The position numbers and the translations under genes are program-made. A model generated the notes under the pieces. The model was given only the letters and a program-made list of their open reading frames with translations. It did not search any database and had not been told where the DNA came from. Shown here piece by piece: positions 15,942 through 24,986 of a stretch of DNA of 33,736 nt. Positions within the stretch are counted from its first letter, which is position 1. Each line of letters starts with the position of its first letter. Source of the stretch: Pseudomonadota bacterium (GTDB lineage Bacteria > Pseudomonadota > Gammaproteobacteria > Steroidobacterales > Steroidobacteraceae); NCBI GenBank assembly GCA_021815925.1, contig JAKAZL010000023.1, positions 1 to 33,736 on the forward strand, given 5' to 3'.

Positions 15942-16906
15942 TGTTCCATTTCGCCTGGCCCTGGATGATCCTGCTCGCACCCCTGCCCTGGGTCCTCAGG
16001 CGGGTGCTGCCGCCAAGCGGGGCGCGCGGCACGGCGCTGTACGTGCCGATGGCGGCCGAGCTGGCCGCCGCCGGATCCGGTGCCCCGCGGGCCCCGCGGG
16101 CCGACGCCGTGCTGCTGACGGGCACCTGGCTGCTGCTCATCCTGGCGGCGATGCGACCCCAGTGGCTGGGCGAGCCGGTCCCGGTGCACACGGTGGGCCG
16201 GCAGATCATCCTGGCGGTCGACTGCTCCGGCTCCATGGCCACCCAGGACATGGGCGCAGGGGCGAGCCGGCTGCAGGTGGTGCAGCAGGTCGCCGGCCGG
16301 TTCATCAGCGACCGGCACGGAGATCAGGTCGGATTGATCCTGTTCGGCACCCGACCCTATCTGCAGGCGCCGCTCACCGGGGATCTCGGCACCGTGCACC
16401 GTTTCCTCGACCAGGCGATGGTCGGTGTCGCCGGTCCGCAGACCGCCATTGGCGATGCCATCGGGCTGGCGATCAAGACGCTGCGGCAGGACAACCGCTC
16501 GGCGCGCACGCAGCGCCAGCCGCTGATGATCCTGCTCACCGACGGGGGCAACAATACCGGAGTGATGCCGCCGCTCGAGGCAGCGCATCTCGCCGCGCAG
16601 ACGGGACTGCGCATCGACACGATCGGAGTGGGCGCGGCGGTGCGCCAGACCTTCTTCGGCACCAGCGGCAACACCGACCTCGATACGCGTCTGCTCAAGC
16701 AGATCGCCCGGATCACTGGCGGGCGCTACTTCCGCGCCACCGACCGCGGAGCGCTGCGCGCCGTCTACCGACAGATCAACCGCCTCGAACCGGTGGCCGG
16801 CGACCGGCGCTGGCTGCGCCCGGCCACGGAATGGTTCGGCGTACCGCTGGCGCTGGCGCTGCTGCTGAGCGTCGCGGCGTCGTGGCGCATGACGGAGCGT
16901 GCGTAA
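15941..16906 (+). CDS. batA: VWA domain membrane protein, BatA-like
   Basis: The 321-residue protein has two N-terminal membrane helices (about residues 5-20 and 56-72), a von Willebrand factor A domain (about 86-290) and a C-terminal helix at about 302-315. The MIDAS site is intact: DCSGS (D94, S96, S98), a threonine in GPQTAIGDAIG and an aspartate in LLTDGGNN. BatA-type proteins place the metal-binding VWA domain in the periplasm next to the membrane, where they probably assemble with BatB and client proteins. The ATG shares its first base with the previous stop (TGATG). The next gene follows after 4 bases. Confidence 0.9.
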   Translation: MFHFAWPWMILLAPLPWVLRRVLPPSGARGTALYVPMAAELAAAGSGAPRAPRADAVLLTGTWLLLILAAMRPQWLGEPVPVHTVGRQIILAVDCSGSMATQDMGAGASRLQVVQQVAGRFISDRHGDQVGLILFGTRPYLQAPLTGDLGTVHRFLDQAMVGVAGPQTAIGDAIGLAIKTLRQDNRSARTQRQPLMILLTDGGNNTGVMPPLEAAHLAAQTGLRIDTIGVGAAVRQTFFGTSGNTDLDTRLLKQIARITGGRYFRATDRGALRAVYRQINRLEPVAGDRRWLRPATEWFGVPLALALLLSVAASWRMTERA

Positions 16907-16910
16907 CGCC

Positions 16911-17903
16911 ATGGCACACACCGTCCACTTCCTGCATCCGCTGTGCCTCGTGGCGCTGCCGCCGCTGTGGGCACTCGCAGCCTGGTTCGCACGCCGACGC
17001 GGGCGCGACGGCGCCTGGCCGCGGTTGGTGGATGCCGAACTGCTGCCGTTGCTGCGTCTCGGCGGCAGCGCCGGGGGCGGCCGCTCACCGTGGCCCCTCA
17101 TTGCCTCAGTGTGGACCCTCGCAGTGATCGCGCTCGCCGGCCCGAGCTGGCAGCGCCAGTCGACGGCCGCTTATCGCCTGCCGGCCGCGTGGGTGATCGC
17201 GCTGCAGCTCTCGCCGTCCATGGAGGCAAGCGACCTGCCGCCAAGCCGTATCGCACGCGCGCGCTTCGCAGTCGATGATCTGCTGTCGGCCGCACACGAT
17301 GCACGCGTGGGTCTGGTGGCGTTTGCCGGCGAGGCCTACGCCGTCTCCCCGCTGACCACGGACGACGCCACGGTGCGCAATCTCAGCCGCGCGCTCTCGC
17401 CCGGTCTGATGCCCGAGCATGGCGCACGACTCGCACCGGCGCTCCAGAGCGCGGCGCGGTTGCTCAAAGCGTGGGCCGGCCGCGACCGACAGATCATCGT
17501 GTTGATGGACAGTGTGCACGATCCGGCGCGCGCGATGCAGACGGCCGCGGCACTGCACCGGGCCGGCATCGTCGTCAACGTGGTCGGCGTCGGAACGACG
17601 GGCGGTGCCCCGGCGCCGGACGGCAGCGGCGGTTTTCGGCGCGGACCGGATGGCAAGGTGTGGTTGACGCGACTCGATCCCAACGTGCTCGGCCAGATCG
17701 CCGCGGCCGGCGGCGGCGAGTTCGTTCCGCTCGCGCAACTACCCCGGTTGATCGCCGACCTGCACGCGCAGGGACTGCGCAGCCTCGGCAGCGCGCGCGC
17801 CGCACCGCGCGTGCGCCTCTCGGACTGGCTCAATGACGGCATCTGGCTGCTGCCGCTGATCTTGCTGCTGGCAGCGCTGGTGGCGCGGCGAGGGTGGGCA
17901 TGA
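16911..17903 (+). CDS. batB: VWA domain membrane protein, BatB-like, with degenerate MIDAS
   Basis: The protein has 330 residues from the ATG at 16911; an in-frame GTG at 16899 would overlap the previous gene. It shares the BatA layout, with N-terminal membrane helices (about 10-27 and 62-78), a VWA domain (about 92-285) and a C-terminal helix (about 308-325). The metal site is altered: the expected DxSxS reads QLSPS (Q99, S101, S103), so the first MIDAS aspartate is replaced by glutamine. The later DSVHD stretch and the TTDDAT region remain. It may therefore bind metal poorly and act as a structural partner of BatA. The stop overlaps the next start. Confidence 0.88.
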   Translation: MAHTVHFLHPLCLVALPPLWALAAWFARRRGRDGAWPRLVDAELLPLLRLGGSAGGGRSPWPLIASVWTLAVIALAGPSWQRQSTAAYRLPAAWVIALQLSPSMEASDLPPSRIARARFAVDDLLSAAHDARVGLVAFAGEAYAVSPLTTDDATVRNLSRALSPGLMPEHGARLAPALQSAARLLKAWAGRDRQIIVLMDSVHDPARAMQTAAALHRAGIVVNVVGVGTTGGAPAPDGSGGFRRGPDGKVWLTRLDPNVLGQIAAAGGGEFVPLAQLPRLIADLHAQGLRSLGSARAAPRVRLSDWLNDGIWLLPLILLLAALVARRGWA

Positions 17904-18877
17904 GGCGCGCCGCTGCCGCAGTGCTGTTGACCTGCCTGGCGAGTGCACCGGCGCTCGCCGGCGTCTGGGGGAATCTCTGGCAGACTCCCGATCAGCAGGG
18001 TGAAGCGCTGCTCGCGGCCGGCCGGCCGGGGCAGGCTGCCACGCGCTTCTCCAGTGCGCGGCGCAAGGCTTATGCGGACCTCGAGGCCGGGCACTATGCG
18101 CAGGCGGCCCGACTGCTCGATCCCTACCGGGACGCGACCTCGGAATACAACCGCGGCAACGCACTGGCGCACCTCGGACATCTGCGTGGAGCACTGGCGG
18201 CTTATGAGGCTGCCCTGAAGCGGGCCCCACATGATGCGGACATCCGGCACAACCGCGACCTGGTCGCGCGCATGCTTGCGCGCCATCCGCCACCGCCGGG
18301 CAGCCCGGGCCAGCAATCGCAGCCGGGCCGCTCCGGGGGCGGCAGCTCCGGACAGTCCGCAGCCGCAGGCGCGCAGCACCCCGGAACGCAGTCACAGAGC
18401 GCCCAGGGCGCGAACCCGGGAAGCGGGCCGAATGCGGCAAGCCGCTCACCGGCACGCACCGCACCCACATCGACACGCGGCGCGGGACGCTCCGGTCAGG
18501 GTGCCCCGCCGCCAAGTGGCTCCATGGAGCGATCGCCCGCAGACACCGCCGCCACCGACGGCGCCGGGCACCCGCGCACCGGCAGCCCGGGACAGGCGCG
18601 CCGCGATGCGGCCGCCGCCGCAGCCATCGCACGCCAGCAGCAGCATGGCGGTCAAGGCCCCAATACGACCCCGGCGAGCCGACCGGGCACGCACGGCCCC
18701 GTGGCCAGCGTGCGGCCCGGTCCCAACACCGGGCGCTCTGCACCGGCGAAACCGCGCAGCGAGAAGGCCCTGGCACTCGATCAATGGTTGCGCCAGATTC
18801 CGAATGATCCGGCCGGACTGCTGCGCCGGAAGTTCCTGATCGATTACATGATGCGCCACCCGCAGAGGAACCCATGA
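17900..18877 (+). CDS. TPR protein of the Bat operon, BatC-like
   Basis: The 325-residue protein has a signal peptide or anchor (residues 1-21, ending APALAG), followed by TPR-like helices at about residues 32-128 (SEYNRGNALAHLGHLRGALAAYEAALKRAPHDADIRHN is the best unit, cut here by motif name only). A long Gly/Ser/Pro/Gln-rich disordered linker (about 132-275) comes next, then a conserved C-terminal segment with LDQWLRQIPNDPAGLLRRKF. That last segment is typical of Bat-operon TPR proteins. It probably works as a periplasmic scaffold. The start ATG overlaps the previous stop (ATGA); a GTG six bases earlier is less likely. The end overlaps batD by ATGA. Confidence 0.85.
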   Translation: MRRAAAAVLLTCLASAPALAGVWGNLWQTPDQQGEALLAAGRPGQAATRFSSARRKAYADLEAGHYAQAARLLDPYRDATSEYNRGNALAHLGHLRGALAAYEAALKRAPHDADIRHNRDLVARMLARHPPPPGSPGQQSQPGRSGGGSSGQSAAAGAQHPGTQSQSAQGANPGSGPNAASRSPARTAPTSTRGAGRSGQGAPPPSGSMERSPADTAATDGAGHPRTGSPGQARRDAAAAAAIARQQQHGGQGPNTTPASRPGTHGPVASVRPGPNTGRSAPAKPRSEKALALDQWLRQIPNDPAGLLRRKFLIDYMMRHPQRNP

Positions 18878-20625
18878 GGGGACGTATTGCCGGGGCCCTG
18901 CTGGCGCTGTGTCTGTGTGCGGCCGGCGTGCCGGCCCGGGCGACGATCACTGCCGCGCTCAGTGACAGCCGGATTGTCGCTGGCACGACGGTACAACTGA
19001 CACTGACCTACGACGGGCTCACCACGAGCGACCCCGACCTAAGGCCGCTGCGCCGGGACTTCGACATTCTGGGGCGAAGCTCCAGCACCAGCGTTCAGCT
19101 CGGCACCGGCGGCAGCTCCGAGACCAGTCAGGTCGTGCTGACCCTCGCGCCGAAGCGCGCCGGGGCGCTGACCGTTCCACCGCTTTCCTGGGATGGCGAG
19201 CGCAGTCCGCCGCTCGCACTGCAGGTCACGCCCGCCACGGGAAGCGCCTCTGCCGCGCACGGCCCGGCAACGCAGGCGCCCGTATTCATCGTCAGTCGCG
19301 TGACGCCGGCGCAGCCCTACGTGCAATCGCAGGTGCGACTGACCGTGCAGATCTACACCGCCGAACCGTTGTATCACGGTAGTTTGGATTTCTCGGGCAA
19401 CGGCGCCGTCCTCGTCAAGCAGCTCGGCGCCGATCAGTACGGCAATGCTCTGCGCGCCGGGCGGACCTATCAGGTCATCACGCGCCGCTTCGTGTTGTTC
19501 CCGCTGCGCAGCGGTCGCATCCAATTGCCGGGCCCGCTGCTCGACGCCGACGTCGCCGCGACGCAGCGCAATCCGGCCTGGAGCGGCAATCCGTTCAGCG
19601 GCTTCTTCGGCGGCATGCTGCAAACGCTGCATCCGATCGAGACGCGCGGCGATCCGATCGTTCTGACGGTACGTCCGCGACCCGCCAGCGCCGTCGGACC
19701 GGACTGGCTGCCGGCGAGTCACCTCACGCTGAGCGCCCAGTGGACCCCGCAGTCGCTGCGTGCTCAGGCCGGCGACCCGCTCACGGTCACAGTGGATCTG
19801 CAGGCCACGGGCCTGACCGGCGCACAGCTGCCGGACCTGTCGCGCCGGCTCGCGCCGCCCGCCGGCCTGCGCGCCTATCCCGACCAGGCCAAGCTCACCG
19901 ACACGGAACAGGGCCGCAGCATCGTAGGCAGCCGCGATCAGACCATTGCGTTCATCGCACGCCGACCTGGTCGCTATGTGTTGCCGGCCGTCACCGTGCG
20001 GTGGTGGGACACCCGCGCGAACCGCCCCGAACTCGCAACGCTGCCGTCACAGACCCTCCTCATCCTGCCCGCGCCGGCCACTGCACCGCCTGCCACAACG
20101 AGCACAGCCGCTACCGCGGGCGCGACGGCACACACTGCGCCGCCACCGGCGTCAGCGTCCCGCCGCGCGCCATCTCGCCGGGTACCGCAACACACGCTCT
20201 GGCCATGGCTGAGCGCAGCGCTGGGCGCACTGTGGCTCGCAACCGTGGGCGCCTGGCTCTGGTCGCGCCGCCGCCGGCACCGGCCGCGCACGGCGGCGCC
20301 TGCGCAGCGAGCGGCTCCGCCCGACGCCAAGGCCGAACAGAGCGCCTTCCGGGAGGCGTGCGCGCGCAATGACGCCCGGGCCGCTCGCCGACATCTGTTG
20401 CATTGGCTGGCAGCCGCCTGGGGGGTACCCGCGACGAGTCTCGGTCCGCTCGCGGCGGTTAACCACGACCCGCGCCTTGAGGCGCAACTGCGTGAGCTCG
20501 AGCAGGCGTGCTACGGTGGCGGGGACTGGCAGGGTGCGCCGCTTGCCGAGGCACTGCGCGAACTGCCTCCGCGATCCGGCGCGGCGGGGAAACCCGACCA
20601 GACGATTCCGCCGCTGTACCCGTAA
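18874..20625 (+). CDS. batD: BatD family protein (oxygen tolerance domain)
   Basis: The 583-residue protein has a signal peptide (residues 1-22, ending ARA) and a large beta-sandwich periplasmic part with the BatD opening (ITAALSDSRIVAGTTVQLTL) and repeated immunoglobulin-like units to about 395. An Ala/Thr/Pro linker follows (about 400-435), then one membrane helix (about 447-466) before a basic RRRRHRPR stop-transfer, and a cytoplasmic helical tail with ARRHLLHWLAAAWG. BatD closes most Bat operons, and in Bacteroides and Leptospira it was linked to oxidative stress tolerance. The gene ends 3 bases before the convergent pyrE stop, with no terminator between them. Confidence 0.9.
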   Translation: MRGRIAGALLALCLCAAGVPARATITAALSDSRIVAGTTVQLTLTYDGLTTSDPDLRPLRRDFDILGRSSSTSVQLGTGGSSETSQVVLTLAPKRAGALTVPPLSWDGERSPPLALQVTPATGSASAAHGPATQAPVFIVSRVTPAQPYVQSQVRLTVQIYTAEPLYHGSLDFSGNGAVLVKQLGADQYGNALRAGRTYQVITRRFVLFPLRSGRIQLPGPLLDADVAATQRNPAWSGNPFSGFFGGMLQTLHPIETRGDPIVLTVRPRPASAVGPDWLPASHLTLSAQWTPQSLRAQAGDPLTVTVDLQATGLTGAQLPDLSRRLAPPAGLRAYPDQAKLTDTEQGRSIVGSRDQTIAFIARRPGRYVLPAVTVRWWDTRANRPELATLPSQTLLILPAPATAPPATTSTAATAGATAHTAPPPASASRRAPSRRVPQHTLWPWLSAALGALWLATVGAWLWSRRRRHRPRTAAPAQRAAPPDAKAEQSAFREACARNDARAARRHLLHWLAAAWGVPATSLGPLAAVNHDPRLEAQLRELEQACYGGGDWQGAPLAEALRELPPRSGAAGKPDQTIPPLYP

Positions 20626-20628
20626 CCT

Positions 20629-21282
20629 TCAGGCAACTCCGTAGCGCTGCCGGTAGGCCTTGAGCGCCGCGAGTTCCTCGGCGCTGACGGCCGGCCCGCC
20701 GGGGCGGGAGAGCGCCGCGATCAGATCGACCAGGGTGAGCACGCTCAGGCACTTCAGACCCTGCTCGCGCTCGATCTCCTGCGTCGCGCTCAGCTCACCG
20801 CGACCGCGCTCCTGCCGGTCGAGCGCAAACACACATCCCACGGGCTGCGCGCCCGCGGCGCGAATCAGCTCGAGCGACTCACGCACCGCGGTGCCGGCGG
20901 TCACCACATCGTCGATGACGAGCACGCGGCCGGCGAGCGGCGCGCCGATGAGATTGCCGCCCTCCCCGTGGGTCTTGGCCTCCTTGCGGTTGAACGCGTA
21001 GGGCACGTTACGTCCGTGGTGATCGAACAGCGCGGCCGCCGTGCTCGCCGCCAGCGCGATGCCCTTGTAGGCAGGCCCGAACAGCATGTCGAATCCGAGG
21101 CCTGAGGCGCTGATCGCCGCGGCGTAACAGCGGCCGAGCACGGCAATTGCCTCGCCGTCGCTGAACAACCCGGCATTGAAGAAATACGGGCTCTCCCGGC
21201 CGGACTTCAGGGTGAACTGCCCGAAGCGCAGTGCGCGGCGCGCGAGCGCCAGTTCGATGAATTTGAGCTGGTGGTCCTGCAT
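20629..21282 (-). CDS. pyrE: Orotate phosphoribosyltransferase
   Basis: The 217-residue enzyme joins orotate to PRPP to make orotidine 5'-phosphate in pyrimidine synthesis. Its sequence follows the family closely: [29 protein letters not shown] is the N-terminal orotate region (in part), [11 protein letters not shown] follows, the catalytic loop has [13 protein letters not shown] (K100, K103, H105), and the PRPP-binding motif is [13 protein letters not shown] (120-132). Length is normal (E. coli enzyme 213). I start at the ATG of MQDHQLKF because it matches the usual family N-terminus; two more ATG codons lie upstream. No ribosome site is obvious. The gene is divergent from the ampG-like gene and convergent with batD. 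Confidence 0.96.
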   Translation of the reverse strand: MQDHQLKFIELALARRALRFGQFTLKSGRESPYFFNAGLFSDGEAIAVLGRCYAAAISASGLGFDMLFGPAYKGIALAASTAAALFDHHGRNVPYAFNRKEAKTHGEGGNLIGAPLAGRVLVIDDVVTAGTAVRESLELIRAAGAQPVGCVFALDRQERGRGELSATQEIEREQGLKCLSVLTLVDLIAALSRPGGPAVSAEELAALKAYRQRYGVA

Positions 21283-21338
21283 AGCGCATATCATTGTCCG
21301 ATGCGCCCTCACACCGTCAACCGTCCGGAGGGGGTATT

Positions 21339-22763
21339 TTGACCCCCGCCCCCGCCACCCGCGGCGGGCTGATTGCCCGCTGGTGGCGCTCGGCCGCGAT
21401 CTACCGCCAGCCGCGCGTCATCGCCATGCTGTTTCTCGGTTTTTCGAGCGGCCTGCCGTTCCTGCTGGTGTTCTCGACGCTCACGGTCTGGCTGCGCCAG
21501 GCGGGTATCGAGCGCGCCACGATCGGCATGTTCGCCTGGGTGGGCATCGCCTATTCGTTCGAGTTCGCCTGGTCGCCGGTGGTCGATCGGCTGCGTCTGC
21601 CGCTGCTGCACCGGCTGCTGGGACAGCGTCGCTCGTGGATGCTGCTGGCGCAGATCGGGGTCGGACTCGGCCTCGCCCGGGTAGCGGCCACCCAGCCGGC
21701 CGCTGCGATCGCACCGACCGCCGGGGCGACGCTGTTCGTGGCATTGTGCTCGGCCACTCAGGACATCGCCATGAATGCCTGGCGCATCGAGTCGGTGCCA
21801 TTGCCGATGCAGGGCGCCATGGCGGCCACCTACCAGGTCGGCTACCGCATCGCCATGATTGCGGGCGGCGCCGGCGCGATCGCGATCGCGGCCGGATTCG
21901 GCTGGCATGTGAGCTACGCGACAATGGCCGCGCTGACCGGTGTCGGCATCGTCACAACGCTGCTGGTGCGCGAGCCCGTCCCGCCGGTGACGCGCGCCGA
22001 GCAGCAGCGCGAGACCCGCGTCGTCGAGTGGCTGGAGCGGCGCTCGCATTGGCCGAAATCGCTGCAACGCATCGGCGAGTGGTTCATCGGGGCGGTTATC
22101 TGTCCGATGACGGAATTCTTCGGTCGCTTCGGTGCGCGGGTTGCGCTCGCGGCGCTCGCCTTCTTCGGCCTGTATCAACTGGCCGAGTTCGCGATGGGAG
22201 CGATGGCCAATCCGTTCTACATCGATCATCACTACACGCTCGAGCAGATTGCGCTGGTCGGCAAGGTGTGCGGCTACACGGTGGGGATCGCGGGGGTGTT
22301 CCTGGGCGGGGTGCTGGTGGCGCGCATCGGACTTGCCCGCTCGCTGGCCGTCGGCCTGGGCGCCTCCCTGCTGTCGAACCTGAGCTACGCGCTGCTCGCC
22401 ACGACCCACACCGCGACGCTGCTCGGACTCGGCATCGCCAATGGCATCGACAATCTGGCGCTGTCGCTGCAGGGGGTGACGCTGGTCGCCTTCATGTCCA
22501 GCCTGACGAGCCCGCGCTACACCGCGACCCAGTATGCGCTGTTCGCTTCGCTGTTCGCGCTCACCGGCAAGACGCTGGAGGGTACCTCGGGCTTCGTGGT
22601 GCAGCGGATCGGCTACGTGCACTTCTTCCTCTACACCGCGAGCCTGACCCTCCCGGCGGCCGTCTTGCTCGTCTGGCTGTGGCGCAGGATTCCACAGGTC
22701 AGCGCCGCCGAGCCGCTGCTCGCGAGCGGTTCGACCGAGCCCATCGATGCCGGCCCCGGCTGA
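21339..22763 (+). CDS. ampG: AmpG-like MFS permease (PAT family)
   Basis: The 474-residue protein has about 12-14 membrane segments. It shows family motifs of AmpG, the muropeptide (GlcNAc-anhMurNAc-peptide) importer for cell-wall recycling: [48 protein letters not shown] and, near the C-terminus, [17 protein letters not shown]. The start is TTG at 21339, since GGAGG at 21327-21331 is 7 bases upstream. A TTG at 21294 in the same frame has no ribosome site and overlaps the pyrE leader. Sister PAT members carry acetyl-CoA or siderophores, so the substrate is probable rather than proven. Its end overlaps the Rieske gene by 17 bases. Confidence 0.87.
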   Translation: MTPAPATRGGLIARWWRSAAIYRQPRVIAMLFLGFSSGLPFLLVFSTLTVWLRQAGIERATIGMFAWVGIAYSFEFAWSPVVDRLRLPLLHRLLGQRRSWMLLAQIGVGLGLARVAATQPAAAIAPTAGATLFVALCSATQDIAMNAWRIESVPLPMQGAMAATYQVGYRIAMIAGGAGAIAIAAGFGWHVSYATMAALTGVGIVTTLLVREPVPPVTRAEQQRETRVVEWLERRSHWPKSLQRIGEWFIGAVICPMTEFFGRFGARVALAALAFFGLYQLAEFAMGAMANPFYIDHHYTLEQIALVGKVCGYTVGIAGVFLGGVLVARIGLARSLAVGLGASLLSNLSYALLATTHTATLLGLGIANGIDNLALSLQGVTLVAFMSSLTSPRYTATQYALFASLFALTGKTLEGTSGFVVQRIGYVHFFLYTASLTLPAAVLLVWLWRRIPQVSAAEPLLASGSTEPIDAGPG

Positions 22764-23139
22764 GATCGACCTGGAGCGCGTGATCTGCCGCCTGGCGGAT
22801 CTGGAGGAGACCGGCGCGCGCGCCTTCCGCCTCGGCGGCGGTGACTGGCCGCTGCGGGGCTTCGTGGTGCGCTGCGGCACCACCGTGCACGGTTACGTCA
22901 ATCACTGCCCGCATGCCGGCCATCCGCTCGATCTGCGGCCGCATCATTTTCTGACACCCGACCGGGCACTCATCGTCTGCGCCTCGCACGGCGCACTGTT
23001 CGACAGGCAGTCCGGGCAGTGCATCGCCGGCCCGTGCCCCGGCCAGCGGCTGCGCTCGATCGCGCTCACCGTGACGGACGGACTGATCCTGCTTGCCCCG
23101 GATGTGGATATCGCAGCGCTCGCCGCAGCGGCGTCCTGA
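22747..23139 (+). CDS. Small Rieske [2Fe-2S] domain protein
   Basis: The 130-residue protein is a single Rieske domain. The two ligand boxes are CPHAGH (CxH) and, 35 residues later, CASHGALFD (CxxH), followed by GQCIAGPCPGQRL. Such stand-alone Rieske ferredoxins pass electrons to oxygenases or reductases, but no partner enzyme lies next to it. There is no signal peptide, so it is cytoplasmic. It starts inside the end of ampG, so its translation may depend on that gene. The stop TGA abuts the stop of the convergent DUF6763-like gene (TGATCA at 23137-23142). Confidence 0.9.
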   Translation: MPAPAEIDLERVICRLADLEETGARAFRLGGGDWPLRGFVVRCGTTVHGYVNHCPHAGHPLDLRPHHFLTPDRALIVCASHGALFDRQSGQCIAGPCPGQRLRSIALTVTDGLILLAPDVDIAALAAAAS

Positions 23140-23454
23140 TCACTCGAACAGATCGAGCCCATCGAGCGGGCTGGCGCGCGGAGTCGACTCCTCGCCGGGC
23201 GCCTCGCCCCCGGTGGGCAACTCGTCGTCGCCGTCCACGTCCACCGATCCGCTCCAGTCCTCCGGTGGCTCCGCGGCCTCAATCAGACCGTCGTCCCACT
23301 GCGCTTCCCAGTCCTCGCGATCCATCTCCTCGACGGTGCCGTCGAAATGCTGGATATCGATGGTCGCGTCGTCCTCGTTGATCGCGACCACCTCGAACAG
23401 CTCGCCGCCGCTCAAGCGGTACCAATCACCAATACCCGGCTGTGGCGCGACCAT
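23140..23454 (-). CDS. Small acidic DUF6763-like protein
   Basis: The 104-residue acidic protein has a compact N-terminal part: GDWYRLSGGELFEVVAINEDD, then TIDIQHFDGTVEEMDREDWEAQW, ending at about residue 55. A disordered Asp/Glu/Gly/Pro tail ends in LDGLDLFE. It resembles the DUF6763 family of gammaproteobacteria, whose function is unknown. The short beta-rich core suggests a small protein- or RNA-interaction module (speculation). GGGGAGGT about six bases before the ATG makes the start firm. The frame is open further upstream but there reads as arginine-rich shadow. It diverges from marC across 176 bases in which no clear promoter is seen. Confidence 0.75.
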   Translation of the reverse strand: MVAPQPGIGDWYRLSGGELFEVVAINEDDATIDIQHFDGTVEEMDREDWEAQWDDGLIEAAEPPEDWSGSVDVDGDDELPTGGEAPGEESTPRASPLDGLDLFE

Positions 23455-23630
23455 GGACAAACCTCCCCGCCGCGCCTTTGCCCCGTGGCGCCGCGGTGTC
23501 TCGGTCCCGCGGGCGGACCGCACGATGCGCCCGGCGGTCGCGAAGCTGGTATCCTGCGACGCCGAGCGAGGGACGGCATCCATGTTGCGCCTCGTCCGAG
23601 CCCCTTTCAAGAACGGAAAGCCCGCCGCCC

Positions 23631-24269
23631 ATGCTCGAGGAACCGCTGAAATTCTTCGTGGTGTTCTTCGCGGTGGTGGAACCGGTCTCGCTGCTGCCGA
23701 TTTTCAGCGGCCTGACCCAGGGCGCCAGCCGCGAGTACCGTCACCGGATGGCGGTGAAGGCCACCGTCGTGGCGGCTTTGATCCTGGCTTTCTTCGCCCT
23801 GGTCGGCGCCCCGTTCCTCGCCCTCATGGGCATCAGCCTCGGAGCCTTCCGCATCTTCGGCGGCGTGCTGCTGTTCCTGCTCGCCCTCGAGATGGTCTTC
23901 GCCCGCGAGTCGGGCAGTCGCACCACGAGCGATGAGCAGGCCGAGAGCCAGCGCCGGGCGGACATCTCGGTGGTACCGCTGGCATTTCCGTTCATATCCG
24001 GACCCGGCGCCCTCGCCACCGTGCTGTTGTGGTTCGGCCCGGTGCACCTGTTCCGTCACCCGCTGCTGTTCCTCAGCCTGTTTGTGGCCGTGGTGCTGGT
24101 GTTGGCGATCTCGCTGGTGATCATGTGGCTCGCCGAGCCACTGATGCGCATCATCGGCGTCACGGGCGTGAACGTGGCCGGTCGACTCTTCGGCGTGGTC
24201 CTCGGCGCGCTTGCCGTACAGTTCGTCGTAGACGGCTTGCGGGCCGTATTCGTGCTGCGCGGCGGCTGA
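23631..24269 (+). CDS. MarC family integral membrane protein
   Basis: The 212-residue protein has six hydrophobic segments and MarC/UPF0056 motifs: FFAVVEPVSLLPIFSGLT near the N-terminus, LMGISLGAFRIFGGVLLFLLALEMVF in the middle, VPLAFPFISGPGALATVL, and a C-terminal GRLFGVVLGALAVQFVVDGL. The family was once linked to multiple antibiotic resistance, but that link was later withdrawn and the function is unknown. The ATG at 23631 is chosen by family alignment; the frame is open to 23442. It is a single gene, convergent with trmB, 20 bases apart. Confidence 0.9.
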   Translation: MLEEPLKFFVVFFAVVEPVSLLPIFSGLTQGASREYRHRMAVKATVVAALILAFFALVGAPFLALMGISLGAFRIFGGVLLFLLALEMVFARESGSRTTSDEQAESQRRADISVVPLAFPFISGPGALATVLLWFGPVHLFRHPLLFLSLFVAVVLVLAISLVIMWLAEPLMRIIGVTGVNVAGRLFGVVLGALAVQFVVDGLRAVFVLRGG

Positions 24270-24289
24270 GCGGCCGGCCCGCCGGACGG

Positions 24290-24982
24290 TCAGACGCGCG
24301 CGAACGCCAGATCCCACACCGGGTGGCCGAGACGCGCGCCGCGCCGCTCGAAGCGCGTCGCGGCGCGCTCTGGCGGTCGAGCCACGAAGCCACCCTGCGG
24401 CGAGAGATTGCGCAGCCGTGCCTCGGCGTTGAGCGTGCCGAGCATCTCCTCGGCGTACGGGGACCAGTCGGTCGCCAGGTGCACCACGCCCCCCGGCTTG
24501 AGGCGCTCGGCGAGCAGACCCACAAACGCGGGTTGAATCAAGCGCCGCTTATGGTGACGCTTCTTCGGCCAGGGGTCCGGAAAGAGCACCAGAATCTCAT
24601 CGAGACAGGCCGTCGGCAGCAGCCGTTCGAGCACTTCGACCGCGTCATGGCAGATGAGGCGGACGTTCGTCAGGCCCTGCGTCTCCAGACCGAGCAGCAC
24701 GCGCCCCACCCCGGGCCGGTGCACTTCGATGCCGAGGTAATCCCGCTGCGGATGTGCCGCGGCCAGCGCCAGGAGATTCTCGCCGTTGCCAAAGCCAATC
24801 TCGGCTGTACGGGGCGCACTGCGGCCGAACAGCGCATCGAGGTCGAGCGGTCCGTGCGGATCGACCCCGAACTTCGGCCAAAGCACCTCCAGCGCGCGCT
24901 CCTGGGCCGCCGTGATGCGCCCGGCACGCGTGACGAAGGAGCGGATCGCGCGGGATGGATGATCGGTGGCGTTCAACCGCAC
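24290..24982 (-). CDS. trmB: tRNA (guanine-N7-)-methyltransferase
   Basis: The 230-residue enzyme methylates G46 of tRNA using S-adenosylmethionine. It shows the TrmB features RSFVTRAGRIT near the N-terminus, the SAM-binding AEIGFGNGENLLALA, IEVHRPGVGRVL, and the signature LVLFPDPWPKKRHHKRRL, followed by HLATDWSPYAEEML. Length is normal. The start is GTG at 24982, 4 bases after the rhodanese gene's stop, so it is very probably the last gene of the leftward operon that begins with the emrA-like gene. Confidence 0.96.
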   Translation of the reverse strand: MRLNATDHPSRAIRSFVTRAGRITAAQERALEVLWPKFGVDPHGPLDLDALFGRSAPRTAEIGFGNGENLLALAAAHPQRDYLGIEVHRPGVGRVLLGLETQGLTNVRLICHDAVEVLERLLPTACLDEILVLFPDPWPKKRHHKRRLIQPAFVGLLAERLKPGGVVHLATDWSPYAEEMLGTLNAEARLRNLSPQGGFVARPPERAATRFERRGARLGHPVWDLAFARV

Positions 24983-24986
24983 GCCA

